Of a stretch of 64,000 nt of DNA, positions 10,990 through 22,279 are shown piece by piece. This DNA comes from Diploptera punctata (taxonomy: Eukaryota > Arthropoda > Insecta > Blattodea > Blaberidae). The stretch lies in NCBI GenBank assembly GCA_030220185.1, contig JASPKZ010003416.1:186001-250000 (forward strand), in the 5' to 3' direction. The number at the start of each line of letters is the position of its first letter. The first letter of the stretch is position 1. Below the pieces are notes generated by a model. It was not told the origin of the DNA. It ran no database searches and saw nothing but the letters and a program-made list of their open reading frames with translations. The translations under genes and the position numbers were made by a program.

Positions 10990-11850
10990 TCTATAAAACT
11001 AATTCGAGATGGTACACACTGACCTCAGAGCCAGAGGCGGAACACGTAGCCACTAATAATCTAGCAGGACCGACGGTACAACATTGTTCTCATTCTTTGC
11101 ATTTCTCCAGTTTTGCCGTAAACATAAATACAGTATTGATTTATTAATTCAGAGTTCAGCCGTAACTGTGGCGCCAAGTCTGAACTAGAAAACAACTAAA
11201 GTTAGTAAAGAATTGCGATTCCACTTGCGATCATAAATACGCTTGCACTGTGTTTATTGCCATGCGCGGCGTGCTCATAAAGGCCGGTAAAACGTACACA
11301 CTCTAATTCGCATAACATATTATTACAGCGTTCATTACTTACAAAGTAACTAGCGATATTTATATAATGGAAATATAACCGGCACAACCGAGATATGAAT
11401 CAATCAGTAATACAAAATGTGAGACCATTTAAGGGAAATCGGTTCTGGAAAGGGGTAAAAAACTAACTTATTATTGTGGAGCCATAATATATGATCGTTC
11501 TTCAGTCAAACACAAATTATACGTATTTTTTCGTAAAACAGTAGAAATAGATTTTTTTAAGAATTTGTTGTAAACTAGTAAAAAAAATTAAGTTAAAGTT
11601 TAGTCTTATTTTCAAGTCGGAAAAAGACAGATTGTATTTAGTTACTGTTAAAGTCAGTATAGTTAATTAAAATCAACTGTTTTTAAAGTTAAATTGAATT
11701 TAATGTATCGCCTACAATAAGTATAGTTAAAAGAAAATAGTATATAGTTTACATTATCAAAGAAAAAAGTCTACAGTATCATTCATTCACCCCGTGCGAG
11801 GTTTCACAATCTATGGTTAGATAGAGAAGCATCCGAAAAATGTTAGCGCC
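10990..11850. other. Unassigned stretch
   Basis: A (TTTA)n run lies at about 10953-10985. Nothing coding or repeated was recognised beyond it. Confidence 0.4.
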
Positions 11851-11888
11851 AGATCAAAAAACCCTAACTAACTCACTTGGACTTTGGA

Positions 11889-11998
11889 ACTCGCAGGTTC
11901 TGCCCGAAGGCAGGTCTTTCACTGCAATTATAGCATTTTCATGCTATGCTTTGCAGCTTTACAAGCGAATTGTAAGTGTGGTAGGTTCCCGTTGTTTT
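11889..11998 (-). mobile_element. SINE B, 3' body fragment
   Basis: The minus strand matches the 3' third of family B (GGAACCTACCACACTTACAA, GCATGAAAATGCTATAATTG, CTGCCTTCGGGCAGAA). It is truncated at a (TTA)n run starting near 12006. Confidence 0.85.
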
Positions 11999-12002
11999 CC
12001 AA

Positions 12003-12042
<40 letters not shown>

Positions 12043-12072
12043 ACAATAATAATACTAATCATATTTTATCAC

Positions 12073-12408
12073 CATACGCGACAGGCCTAGAAGGCCCTTG
12101 GCCTATCAGCCGTCTGGTGGCCACACATCCACATGTGTTAATCACAGAGGTAAACGATCATTTAAGCCAGTGTAGGGGTGTAATGTGGTCAGCATGTCGG
12201 GTCCCCCAGCCGTTTTAGCTGGTCTTCTCAACCTGGAGCCGCTACTTATTGTAGCTACCCAAATGCCTCACGATGCTGGGTGGGCACCGGTCCCATACTG
12301 GCCGAAATACCGTGAGAAAAGTTCTTCTCTCATGGGGATTCGGACCAGCGCAAGTCCCGTAGCTCTGCGCCAAGGCTTCCTGCCTTAATTACTCGGCTAC
12401 GGTATGGG

Positions 12409-12410
<2 letters not shown>
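12073..12410 (-). mobile_element. tRNA-derived SINE, family A
   Basis: A full-length-looking copy on the minus strand, with box-A-like GTAGCCGAGTAATTAAGGC and box B GGTCCGAATCCCC (mutated). It lies between two TTA/TAA microsatellites (12006-12042 and 12411-12462). Confidence 0.9.
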
Positions 12411-12462
<52 letters not shown>

Positions 12463-12479
12463 TGATTACAAATAGGATT

Positions 12480-13145
12480 ATATACAATAGATAAAATATT
12501 AAAATATTTTCGAATGGAAATATCAGTACAAAAGTCAAAAGTAATGGCATTCTTAGAAGAAGATCCAATCAGAAGTAAGATAATACACAATAACCAATGC
12601 CTAGAACAAGTACAAAATTTCATTGATTCAGGTCGTGAAATATCTTATCAAAATGAAAAAAAAAAATTTTGAACAAGAAAATCACCAAATTTACACAAAT
12701 CTTAGGAATAATAAATAATACATTAAAAGATAAATCAGCACACAAAAAACCGCAAAAATAAAAATATATAATAATAATAACAATAATAATTTGGCATTAC
12801 CTTCCCTTTCATACGGAAGTGAGATTTGGATATTAAGAAAAAGAGACAGGAGCAGAATCAAAGCAATGGAAAGTAAATTTCTCAGAAGGACAGCACGATA
12901 CACTCTTTTACATCGAAAAAAGAATTAAGACATTTTAGAACAATTAGAAGTAGAATCAGTAGAATAAAAACTCAACAGATATAAATTAAACTACATAGAC
13001 CACGTAAAAAGAATGGATAATTCAAGTACCCCAAAAATGATGATGCAATATAAGCCCAAAGGACATCGTCGACCAGAAATACCTCTTAAAAGACTGCTAG
13101 ATGGGGCCGAAACAGGTCTACAATGGCCTAATCCGTGACGGATGA
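12480..13145 (+). mobile_element. RTE-like LINE 3' fragment (subfamily 2)
   Basis: The reading contains SKVMAFLEEDPIRSKI, LPSLSYGSEIWILRKRDRSR and MESKFLRRTARYTLL, then KLNYIDHVKRMDNSS, with several frameshifts and an internal TAA-rich run. It ends with a GAT-rich tail (GGATGATGATGAT). Confidence 0.8.
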
Positions 13146-13149
13146 TGAT

Positions 13150-13640
13150 GATATATAGCCTATAATAGTTTATTTTTACCTGGCAGAGTTAAGGCCTTGT
13201 CTATCACTCGACTAGGTTAAAAAATTTAAAAGTACAAAACTTAGTAGTACATCTAAATTACAATAAATATAAATGATTATATATTATATCTACAATATAA
13301 TTATTATTTACAATATACTTTGATATACTCCAGATTTAACGAACAAAATGTGAAATGTGTAAGATAGAAAAAAACTAAATCGATATATTATTTAAACTAA
13401 TGTCAAATTATACAACAATATTCAAATAGATTATATTAAAAATAATTCACCATTATGAATGATTTGTTTTCTCTGCAGTTCGGCACTTTTAAATAAGCTA
13501 GTATCAGAAATTGAATTTCCCCAATTTAACAAAAGAAATGTGTATTCCATAAACTAACAAAATGGGATCATAAATTTGTCTTTCTGACTAATTCACTTAG
13601 TTTACGCAGTTTCTGCGTGACTGACTTTTTCTAATTAAAA
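13150..13640. repeat. LINE 3'-UTR stub and short repeat
   Basis: 13160-13230 (minus) matches the CR1/Jockey-like LINE 3' UTR also seen at 35596 and 40510 (GCCTTGTCTAYCACTCRACTAGG). 13540-13640 is a repeat recurring at 37735-37840 and inverted at 36875-36970 (GAAATGTGTATTCCRTAAAC to TGCGTGACTGAC). Confidence 0.6.
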
Positions 13641-14045
13641 TGTGATATTATACCGAGTTTCGTTTCGAAATCATCACTGGGTTGGCACCCGTAGTTTGAG
13701 AAACGATGTTTTAATATTACATGGTTGTTCTAGAGATGATGATGGAATTATTCTTGACTATTTAACTCATGCCCAAATGGGAGTCAATGTCCAATCACGT
13801 TTCAATGAAAGTCGTGTTTCACCTCGCTCTTTATCGAATTCTCTTTACTAGCTCCTGCTTTTGTGATAAAGAAAGGTCCTTCTTTTTAATATTCTGACCA
13901 GGTCAGAGCATTATTTTGCAGTGATGGACTCTCCAACAAATGGATTGAAAATAGAAAATAATGAACAGATTCCTTCGAACTACACATTTTGATAATTGTG
14001 TGTTCAATAATAAATTGTGTTTTTAAATAATAATTTTACTGAGTT

Positions 14046-14112
14046 TGTTACTAACTCACTGGCACTATCGAACTCGTAGGTTCATGGCCGCGCGGACATA
14101 AGCTCTCCATAC
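14046..14112 (-). mobile_element. LINE 3'-end stub
   Basis: About 65 bp match the very 3' end of the subfamily-1 LINE (ACTCACTGGCACTATCGAAC to ATAAGCTCTCCATACATC), an extreme 5' truncation inside family F. Confidence 0.85.
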
Positions 14113-14387
14113 ATCTTTTTACTAAAAATAAATTAATAACCTATAATATTGGTTATAATATATAATATGATGTTTTAATCTTTTCTCCATAGGGCGCTTT
14201 CTTACTGTATTGCTATCCACTGGGTTATCGCTGGTTGCGATCTAATTTGACAATAAATAATATGATCAAGTTGCAGTGAATAAAGGAATGATACATAACC
14301 AAATATTTCCGATTTGTTTTCGAACAACGCCGTGTTCATTGAGTATATCATATAAATATTTTAAAATACCGGTAACTATATTTAAAT

Positions 14388-14698
14388 GTCCACAGCTGTG
14401 GTGTCGAGGTAGCGTGCTGCCTTGTCACGCAGCGGTCCGGGTTCGAATCCCGATCGGGACAGGCTCCTGGGTGAGGTTTTTTTCGGGTTTTTTCCTACCT
14501 GTAAGACAAATGTCAAGACGCTTAGGGCCCAACGGTCCCCGAAAATCATCGGGTCATAATCATTATCATTCCTCACCGGTGTAGAAAGCAAGCGGGAAGC
14601 TACCACACCTAAATTCCCTAGTAAAGCTGCAAAGGATAGCATGAAAATGCTATGATTGCAGTGAAAGAGCTGCCTTCGGGCAGAATTACTATGGATGG
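14388..14698 (+). mobile_element. SINE B with 10-bp target duplication
   Basis: The complete 311-bp element is flanked by ATATTTAAAT (14378-14387 and 14699-14708). Box B GGTTCGAATCC is a perfect match to the pol III consensus. The 102-codon and 86-codon frames overlapping it are SINE sequence, not genes. Confidence 0.95.
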
Positions 14699-14859
14699 AT
14701 ATTTAAATAAGTATTTCTTAGTAAACAGCCTAATGTTATTCGTTAAAAAGTCCCAACAAATGCCACTGTTGATTTCCAAATCCTCTAGATAAATTCAGGA
14801 GTCACGAAGATTTGGAAATCACTCGCGACATTAGTTATGATAATGAAATTCCAACACAG

Positions 14860-15795
14860 AATTTGCCTTGACGGTTTGGTCGGTTCGAGGTTTGAACCGT
14901 GGACTTATTAATACGAATCTAAAACACTATCGGATGAGCCAACTCACTGATTTAAGAACAACTCTATTTGCAAACGTGACATAGGTTATTTTCCCAGCCA
15001 TCAGTATCCGGTAGTTGTTCTACTTCCAGTCATTATTTTGATAACCTGTGCCTCTGCAGAACTTTCCTCTTGACAGAGCACCTTATTTGGCAAGTAAAGG
15101 ACGAGAGGTCAAACAGCAGTTGGCGCCAGACCGCCCTCGCCAAGCCGTCCGATTGCTATCTTATTCACTATTTGCATAAAAGAATTTATTCTTTAATTGT
15201 CCACACCACATGTTTCTATACGCCTTAATTATGGGTTATTTAACCATTTTAGATACAGTTATGGCATCAATATTCCATCAGCAATTTCCATAGTGATTCA
15301 GTCATGTCCTCGTTTAGATATTAACAAAATAACTCTCAATAAATTACAGACGACTACTATGTTTAGAGATTATAATTGGTTAAGGTCTTCATAGATGAGA
15401 ACAGTTATTTAGGGCCTACATCACAAGGATTCAAAATTAGGTTTCGTGGATTAGTTGAGATGTATACGCAGAGGCCTCATTTCGAAAGAAATTCGTAAAA
15501 CATTATGTCTTTGCAATGTACATAATTGTATTTCATGTCATGACAAAATGATCATTCAAGCCGAAATGTAGTAATTGTTTGTCTTGAAGCTGCACTTTAA
15601 TGGACATCGTTAAAATGCAGTTGTTCATTAAAATTTAGGTGTTTCGCCAATCACAAGATCCTCATGTAAGAATGGGATATTTTTACAAACATTTAGAACA
15701 AAATTGTGATTTTTTGTAAAAAAAAATATCAGTTTTAAGAGAAATTTATAAATATTTAAATCAGAACTTGTTTAATATGTTTTGCACAAAAACAT
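14860..15795. other. Unassigned stretch
   Basis: 14880-14950 has a weak tRNA-like minus-strand head (TCAAACCTCGAACCG on that strand). The rest shows no gene or repeat that I can place. Confidence 0.35.
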
Positions 15796-15797
15796 GT

Positions 15798-16190
15798 GGA
15801 CGGTGGACTAGTGGTTATGCTCCTTGCCTCTGGTCCCGAGGGTCGCGGGTTCAAACCCGGCCGGGGTCGATGGTTTTTTAAGGACGGAAAAATCCAAGGA
15901 GCAAGTCCTCCGGGAGGGACTTTAAGCCGTGGGTCCCGAGTCTGAAGATTTTTAGGCTCGTAAAAAATCCTTAAGCCTGAATGAAAAGGCCTCTAAGCAA
16001 AATTTACCGAATTTTCCCGTCCTAGTACTACCTTGGTTTCCTAGATGTCAGTGTGAGGCGGAACGCTGACCACGGACCACTCAAAATGACATCTATACGA
16101 AAACAAGTGTAACTAAATTAGTATAGTTCAAATTCTAACCCGGTAGGGGGAGAGCGCCTAAATCTCTGTTAAGGGAAAATATAGGCTTAC
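15798..16190 (+). mobile_element. tRNA-derived SINE, family C
   Basis: The head is GGTGGACTAGTGGTTATGCT (box A) with box B GGGTTCAAACCCGG. A body of about 390 bp is shared almost base for base with 51911-52288, and partial copies lie at 49556 and 58425 (minus). It ends GGGAAAATATAGGCTTAC. Confidence 0.95.
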
Positions 16191-16282
16191 AATTCAATAC
16201 AAGAATCTAAATATTTAAAGTGAATTTTAAATACAAAAATTTAAAATAGAACTGTGTTTATTATTAAAAGAAGATAATACAG

Positions 16283-16795
16283 GGTGATTCACACTAAGTA
16301 TGACAGACTTCTAGGGGTTGTAGAGGTGACTTAGTAGATAGAGTTTTGAAAAGGAACCCGTGTCCGGAAACGTACCATTTTGATGTAAAATAAGTTTGAA
16401 GATCGAAACACAGTGGGCTGATACCGTGAGTCTTGTGTTTCAGAATAAGTATTACAAACTTCTAGGGGTTGTCAAGTCGGAGGAAGCTCTTGCACGAATT
16501 CTGGCGGCAGCAGAAATTATTGAGCACACACCAGGACTTGTGAGGCGTGTGTATTAAAACATGCGTCGCAAGTACACCTTGTGCAACGAACAACTGGGTC
16601 CTAAAATGGAACCACACTTGTAGTACAGTCCCTAGAAGTCTGTAATACTTATTCTGAAACACAAAACACGCGATATCAGCCCATCGTGTTCCGATGGAAA
16701 TGATACGTTTCCGGACATGGATTTCTCATCAAACTTTATCTACTATGTCCCCTCTACAACCCCTAGAAGTGTGTAATACTTATTGTGAAACATCG
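16283..16795. mobile_element. Decayed DNA transposon with terminal inverted repeats
   Basis: Ends pair as ACTTCTAGGGGTTGTAGAGG (16308-16327) against CCTCTACAACCCCTAGAAGT (about 16751-16770), with an inner pair around GTTTCAGAATAAGTATTACA. Between them a broken frame reads SEEALARILAAAEIIEHTPG, LVRRVY, then NMRRKYTLCNEQLGP. I think this resembles the C-terminal end of mariner-like transposases. It is too short to be autonomous. Confidence 0.7.
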
Positions 16796-16799
16796 TGTG

Positions 16800-17320
16800 T
16801 AGTATAACCGAGTCATGAAAATTATAAATATTCAAAACGAATATCACATGATATAACAAATGACTCACAACAATGGACAAGACCTCCCGGGGATATACGA
16901 CAGACCACGAAAATATTCGTTATAAAAGAAAATATGGCGAGAATAGAATCACAGAAACCTGATTTATGAATACATTAAAGTTTGACATATGATGGAACAC
17001 AAAGCCATATGAAACTTGACTATAATGGTAATTAAGACGAGCATTTGAAAATTTTGGAAACAATCATGAATTCTGAGTAAGCAGATACAAATGTAGTTGA
17101 GTTATATAAATAGAAAACAATGGAATTACCCCGTAACGAGCCATCAGATACAAATGGCTCCTTATATCAAAACGCTCAGAAAACATCCTTGAAACTTCTG
17201 AAAGTTTGTCGGTAGAGTTCGGGTTCACCTTTATGCAGAGCATAACTATCACCAGACCATGGCCTAACAGTAGGTCAATATATATATTATATTGTTGATT
17301 TTCGCGGATATAAGTATGAT
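16800..17320. other. Unassigned stretch with a 126-codon chance frame
   Basis: The minus-strand frame 17064-17444 is one of the longer ones here. Its N-terminal third comes from the inverted repeat at 17320-17610 and the remainder has no recognisable motif, so I do not call it a gene. Confidence 0.4.
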
Positions 17321-17610
17321 TCTGAAAGTTTTCTTGGGTTTTCCGCGTCATGAAAAGGTCGGCCTCTGTCCCCGATTCCGATATTTCGACATGATCCCAC
17401 ATGCCATTATCAAGGAATGATAGTAGCATGGTATATACATACAATATAATATATTTAACCTTTATGGGGAGGAAGTATGATATTCCTGGAATTCCTTGAT
17501 ACTATCATTCCTTTCTAATAGCATGTAGATCATGTCGAAACGTCGGAATCAGTAGCCAGACGCGACCTCGAATCCACGACGTGGAAAACTCAAGAAAACT
17601 TTCTTAATCA
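17320..17610. repeat. Inverted repeat, probably Penelope-like ends
   Basis: The arms 17320-17440 and 17470-17610 pair through GATCATGTCGAAAYRTCGG, TAGTATCAAGGAAT and CAAGAAAACTTTC. The pattern 'cgaaac-gtcgg' preceding a head-to-head junction resembles the Penelope-like 3' ends elsewhere in this window. Confidence 0.5.
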
Positions 17611-17740
17611 TATATATTTTTTGTTCAATGCCACCAGGTTGTCTTTTATGGCATTTCTGGCTTTCTCCCTTGGTATTGGCGGAATTGTATTCCATTTTTT
17701 AAGTTGGGCCATCTAGAAAGCAGAGTTACTCTACCTCGAT

Positions 17741-17930
17741 GATATGATGATTGAAACGCCAGAGAAGTCCGTAATCTAACTCAACCTAAATTCAAGGCCA
17801 TGGGCAACCACAGGAATAATTCCCTTTACGGAAAATTTCCTATGAACTGACCGGGAATCGAACTCGGGACCTCATAAACCGTAGTCAAAAACGCTGAGCA
17901 CTAGCCCATGAGACTAGCCATAAATACATA
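17741..17930 (-). mobile_element. tRNA-derived SINE, family E
   Basis: The minus-strand head reads GGGCTAGTGCTCAGCGTTTT with a strong box B (CGAGTTCGATTCCCGGTC), then a short body. The acceptor stem does not pair, so it is not a functional tRNA. Confidence 0.6.
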
Positions 17931-17939
17931 TATACATTA

Positions 17940-18152
17940 TATTTCAAGAGAAAAATTTTCGCCGACTGAGATTCCAACTCAGGACCTTTGGCTTTCCGGG
18001 CTAATGCTCTACCAACTAAGTTACCGGGGCGAGTTACAATCTAGACACAGTATCAGTTGGTAGAAAATTGGCCCGGAAAGTCAAAGGTCCTGGGTTCGAG
18101 TCTCAGTCTGGGCGAAAATGTTCCTCTTCAAATATAATTTATCCTTCAGTGA
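17940..18152. mobile_element. Two SINE D heads in inverted orientation
   Basis: 17945-18035 (minus) and 18045-18152 (plus) both carry the D head (GTTGGTAGA, TGGCCCGGAAAG, GGTTCGAGTCTCAG) and the plus copy ends in TTATCCTTCAGTGAGAAGTG, a block shared with 28800-28845. Together they form an imperfect palindrome. Confidence 0.7.
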
Positions 18153-18179
18153 GAAGTGTTAAATCTAATATAATAATAT

Positions 18180-19109
18180 GAATGCTTGTTTGTTTGTTCA
18201 TACTTTATTCGCGGCAATACTGTTGATCCGATTGTGATGGAGCATTTAGCAGTATGTTCAGGGGATTACCGGGATGAATATAGGCTATAAGAGAGTTGTG
18301 ATACTCAATTCCTACACCCTTAAAAATCGCCCTTTGTAGTGGAAACAAGTGAAAAAAGTAGCTCTTTGGATGCTTAAATGGCTTACGCTGCCTAAACCAT
18401 AATAAATACACCTAATTAATATACACAGAATTGAATATCTCAAAAAGCTTTACAAAAAAAGTCCGCGACAGCATATGTTTACCTCTTACAAATAACTCAG
18501 AATAACTATTTTTGTCTTTCATTGATGTCAAGAAGATCGAGACAAGTACGTAGATTCCTGTGCAAGCATAGCAGCACATGGCGGGTATTCTTTTACGGAT
18601 AACTCACAATAACGAATTTTCTCTTTTAGCTCATTTATGCCAAGAAGATCGAGTTAAGTAGATTCCCGGGCAACACCGGGTAATCAGCATGGGGAATCTT
18701 AAAATAATTACGATATACATTTATAATTATTTTTCATTTAACTTATTCAACTAATCATAAGAAGTACATTAATTTTTGTCTTTTAGCTCATTTATGCCAA
18801 GAAGATCGGGATGAGTAAATTCCCAAACATAGCCGGTTAAACAGCACGGGGTATCTAAAAATAATTACGATATAAATTTTTCTTTATACTTATTTAACTA
18901 AACATAAAACACAATAATTTTCGTATTTCAGCTCATTTATGTCAAGAAGATCGGGGTAAGTAGATTCTCGTGAAAGGTGGGTAATCAGCACGGAGTATCT
19001 AAAAAAATATAAATTTATAATTATTCTCCTATTACTTATTCAACTAACATAAAAGCACATTAATTTTCATTTATTCAGGCGTAGTAGCGCACGCCGGGTA
19101 TTAGCTAGT
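18180..19109 (+). mobile_element. Helitron-like non-autonomous element
   Basis: The 3' end has a hairpin GGCGT-8 nt-ACGCC (19078-19095) followed nine bases later by CTAGT (19105-19109), matching the Helitron CTRRT terminus. The interior carries three or four diverged copies of a block containing TGCCAAGAAGATCGRG and RAGTAGATTC, spaced roughly 120-150 bp. The 5' boundary is a guess, placed where homology to SINE D ends. No Rep/helicase coding sequence is present. Confidence 0.65.
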
Positions 19110-19707
19110 ACAAAATAAAAACATCGACATATATACATATGAAAGATTTTTGTTTTTCGCATTTTGTTATATTTTTATTTCTTATGTATATTTATTTCTT
19201 GTTTTCTGTTAAACTTTGACTGTAATAAAAACCTTCAATTTTAAGGAAGCCAATAAATAAAAAATATCAACCTTCACAAATATTTATGCAGAGATAATAG
19301 AGTGCGGTGGCACAACGCAGGTATCTGGCGCCATCATGACCTTCCTCTCAATAACGGTCCACGTCACTTTTAGTTTTTAACGTCGTTATTTGATTGAGAG
19401 ATGTTCAATCGGATCAGAGTCGTGCATAAGCTTGTCCTATAAATCAAGCTTGATTATAATACACAAGACGGTGGGATTGCCTTCAGGTATTTGTCAAGAA
19501 TTCTTGCGTTCACTTGGAATTCGTGAGCAGGTTTTAGTTTTATTTTTTGAATTCATAATCTACTCATGCAAATTAGGTTTGACATCCGAGTGAAGAAATA
19601 ATCCCTGCCTACAAGATCGTCCTCTGATCATTTCTGACAACTTAATCAAATCAAGAGAAAGGACAGTTTTGATTCTTGAGCATTGTATTGATGTAATAAC
19701 AATAGTC

Positions 19708-19750
<43 letters not shown>

Positions 19751-19810
19751 TCCTCAACTCGTATACAACTCAGGGTTAAGTCGTGGGAGGATATGAAATG
19801 AAGACCCTAT
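19110..19810. other. Unassigned stretch with (TAA)n
   Basis: A (TAA)n run occupies about 19708-19751. The frames at 19390 and 19560 have no recognisable features. Confidence 0.4.
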
Positions 19811-19814
19811 ATAT

Positions 19815-20045
19815 TAGAGATATCTGAACGACAAGGGGTCTCAAGCACCGTCATTGGGGCGGATAAACGAAATGGATGAAATGTGTGGAGAAACTGTCAG
19901 GGAAAAACGGGACAAACCTCGAGAAAAACTTGTCCAAGCTCCGTTTCGACCACCACGAAAACCCGTATGAAGTTACCGATTCTCGAAGATCCAAGCGGTG
20001 AGAGGCGAGCGTCTAACCGCTTGCATCACGGAGCAGCCAACAAAT
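19815..20045 (-). mobile_element. tRNA-like SINE remnant
   Basis: The minus-strand head GCTGCTCCGTGATGCAAGCGG is followed by AGACGCTCGCCTCTC. Its body contains GGGAAAAACGGGACAAAC, echoed at 21180-21250 (GGGGAAACGGGAAAACTC). The box B match is weak. Confidence 0.5.
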
Positions 20046-20099
20046 AAATAAAAAAAAATAATAATAATCTTAATAAATATAATTTCAAAATATTAAGGG

Positions 20100-20715
20100 A
20101 AAAACGAAAATAATGGCATTTTGGGGAAGCCAACATATAAGATCAAAAATCATAATAGACAACAAACCTCTGGAACAAGTAACTAATTTTAATTATTTGG
20201 GTTGTAATTTTACTATAAACACAAAAACTGAAAGAGACATACATATGAAACTGTCGAAATTTCAAATGATATGTGGAACTATACATAGAACATTAAAGAA
20301 CAAAACAAGAAGAGATACTAGATTGAAGTTTTGTAAAACATTGGCAGTTCCTGCATTACTTTATGGGAGCGAAACTTGGGTAATGACCAAAAAAATTACG
20401 AAGTAGAATAGAAAGTGTATATATGAACTTCCTTAGAAGAACAAAAGGCTGCATAAGAATGGATCGGTTAAAGAATGAAGATATAAGAACAGAGTTAAAT
20501 ATATATCCATTAAATGATAAAATCAAAGGACAAAGAAAAAAATGGTTTAGACATGTAGAAAGAATGAACGTAACAAGTTACCAAAGCAGTATTTAACTAC
20601 AAGCCAAGAGGTTCAAGAAATGTAGGAAGGGCAGTGAAAAGACGGACATAAAACTGTGAGGCGGAACAGATATTTTGCCTAGCCCGTGAAGTGAAGAAGA
20701 AGAAGAAGAAGAAGA
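20100..20715 (+). mobile_element. RTE-like LINE 3' fragment (subfamily 2)
   Basis: The first frame (20113-20406) reads MAFWGSQHIRSKIIIDNKPL, QVTNFNYLGCNFTIN and TLAVPALLYGSETWVMTKK. It then shifts frame into MNFLRRTKGCIRMDRLKN and ends in a (GAA)n tail at about 20695-20718. It is the cleanest subfamily-2 copy here, but 5'-truncated and frameshifted. Confidence 0.85.
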
Positions 20716-20794
20716 AGATAATCTTAATAATGATATACAGTAAACCCTCTACTCTACTCATGTCCGGCATAATGCCTAGCCTAGAGAGGAGATG

Positions 20795-21080
20795 AGATGA
20801 GGTCCCAATAATTAAATGTCTGTGATAAATAATGACATAATTGAAAGAATTGAGGAGACGGCATTAAAGTGGTTAGGGCATATTTTAAGAATGGAAGATG
20901 AGAGATGGCTGAAGCAACTATATCAATGGCAACCGACCAGAAAGAAGAAAAGAAGGAGACCAAAATTAACATGGAAGCAAAACATGAAGACAGTAATGCA
21001 AGCAAGAGGGCTAAGCATTAAAGATGGCCAAGATCGTACGCTTTGGAGGTTTGGCACGGGAAGACGGCAGCAGCTGTAAA
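20795..21080 (+). mobile_element. RTE-like LINE 3' fragment (subfamily 3)
   Basis: The frame IIERIEETALKWLGHILRME continues to RRRPKLTWKQNMKTVMQARG and LWRFGTGRRQQL. It is closely related to 21630-22025, which has the same C-terminus, so both belong to one subfamily. Confidence 0.85.
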
Positions 21081-21368
21081 AACCCGAAGATGGATAAATT
21101 ATACATGATAATGCCGACTGACCAGGTCTGTTTATACCAATGGATTAAAATAAGATATGGTGTAATTAAGTTTTTGGCAGGGGAAACGGGAAAACTCCCG
21201 AGATAAACCTGTTCTGACTTCGATTTGTCCACCATGAACTCCCATATTGAATGACCGAGACATAACTCGGGTTATGTGGCACGTTAGTGTTTTATGGGTA
21301 ATTTAGTGTTAGTTTGGGCAAGTTACGGTAAGACAATGGGCGGGTTGCAGTAAACCAGATAGAGTTAA

Positions 21369-22142
21369 ACCCTTTAATTGGCAAAACACTAATTTCTCGT
21401 GCCAGTTCTTTAAATGTGGCGGTCCGCACTGAAAACAAAATCACGCATGACTGTTACTGTATTATTAGATTTATTGTGTAATTCGACACATTTAAGTTAT
21501 TACTGCTCGTTCATTTTCTTCTGTACAAATAACTACAACAATTATGATTACATTTATAATAAATACAAGATAGATAATTATATTTAAAGTGCCTATATCC
21601 AATTAAAATATCCATAAAATAACTATAATTAATTCATGGTATGGACAATCAATAAGTACTACAAGAATAGACTAATAACTCTAGAAATGGATTATTTACG
21701 CAGAAGTGCCAGAAAGTCAAAATTAGAGCATGTCACAAATAAGGAAATTAGAAACATAATGGAAGCAGAAGAAAGTATAACTGAAAGAATTGAGCAAAAG
21801 GAATTAAAGTGGATGGGACATGTTTTAAGAATGGAAGATGATCGATGGCCGAAGCAACTATATCAATGGCATCCGACCAGAAAGGAGAAAAGAGGGAGAC
21901 CAAAGTTAACATGGAAGGAAAGCATGAAGATAGTAATGCAAGCAAGAGGGCTAAACATTGAAGATGCCCAAGATCGTAGGCTTTGGAGATTTGGCACGTG
22001 AAGACAGCAGCAGCTGTAAAACCTGAAGATAGGTAGATAGAAGTCGTGTTATATTGAATTGCACAATTAAATTTTCAGTTACTAATACTAAATAAAACGA
22101 ACCAATTGATGTATCCTATAAGATACATTGCCTCTTCAAGGG
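21369..22142. mobile_element. TTAA-flanked element G, split by a LINE
   Basis: TTAA at 21365-21368 and 22143-22146 flank ends ACCCTTTAATTGGCAAAAC and, inverted, CCTTGAAGAGGC. The internal GCGGTCCGCACTGAAAAC region is shared, inverted, with the 213-bp copy at 33580-33792. The LINE at about 21540-22030 lies inside it. TTAA targets and CCC-starting termini suggest a piggyBac-like MITE. Confidence 0.65.
21630..22025 (+). mobile_element. RTE-like LINE 3' fragment (subfamily 3)
   Basis: The 121-codon frame has MDYLRRSARKSKLEHVTNKE, KELKWMGHVLRMEDDRWPKQ and KRGRPKLTWKESMKIVMQ, ending LWRFGT. It is the C-terminal domain only; no RT core or endonuclease is present. Confidence 0.9.
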
Positions 22143-22279
22143 TTAACGTTCACTTGTTTGTTAGCGGGTTTTTGTGAAATGTTGGCTTACATTGTCTGAG
22201 CAATGACTCATATATATTTTACAATGCAAATATGGTCACATTAGGTAACTTTGAGGTTAACATCTCACTTTATTTCAGG

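Larger units (their letters stand above)
13640..14860 (-). mobile_element. Repeat family F, interrupted copy
   Basis: The minus strand matches the family-F copies at 22280-22990 and 54868-55605. Shared blocks are GGAAATCAACAGTGGCATTTG, the CTGCAACTTGATCATATTAT region, GTCACTGCAAAATAATGC and CCCATTTGGGCATGAGTTAA. A LINE tail (14046-14112) and a SINE B (14388-14698) split it. There is no coding capacity; the class is unknown. Confidence 0.7.

Noticed and set aside
14276..14642. 102- and 86-codon frames
   Set aside because: Both are SINE B sequence with a clear target duplication.
17064..17444. 126-codon minus-strand frame
   Set aside because: Part is an inverted-repeat arm and the rest shows no motif or splice context; length alone is weak evidence in AT-rich repeats.
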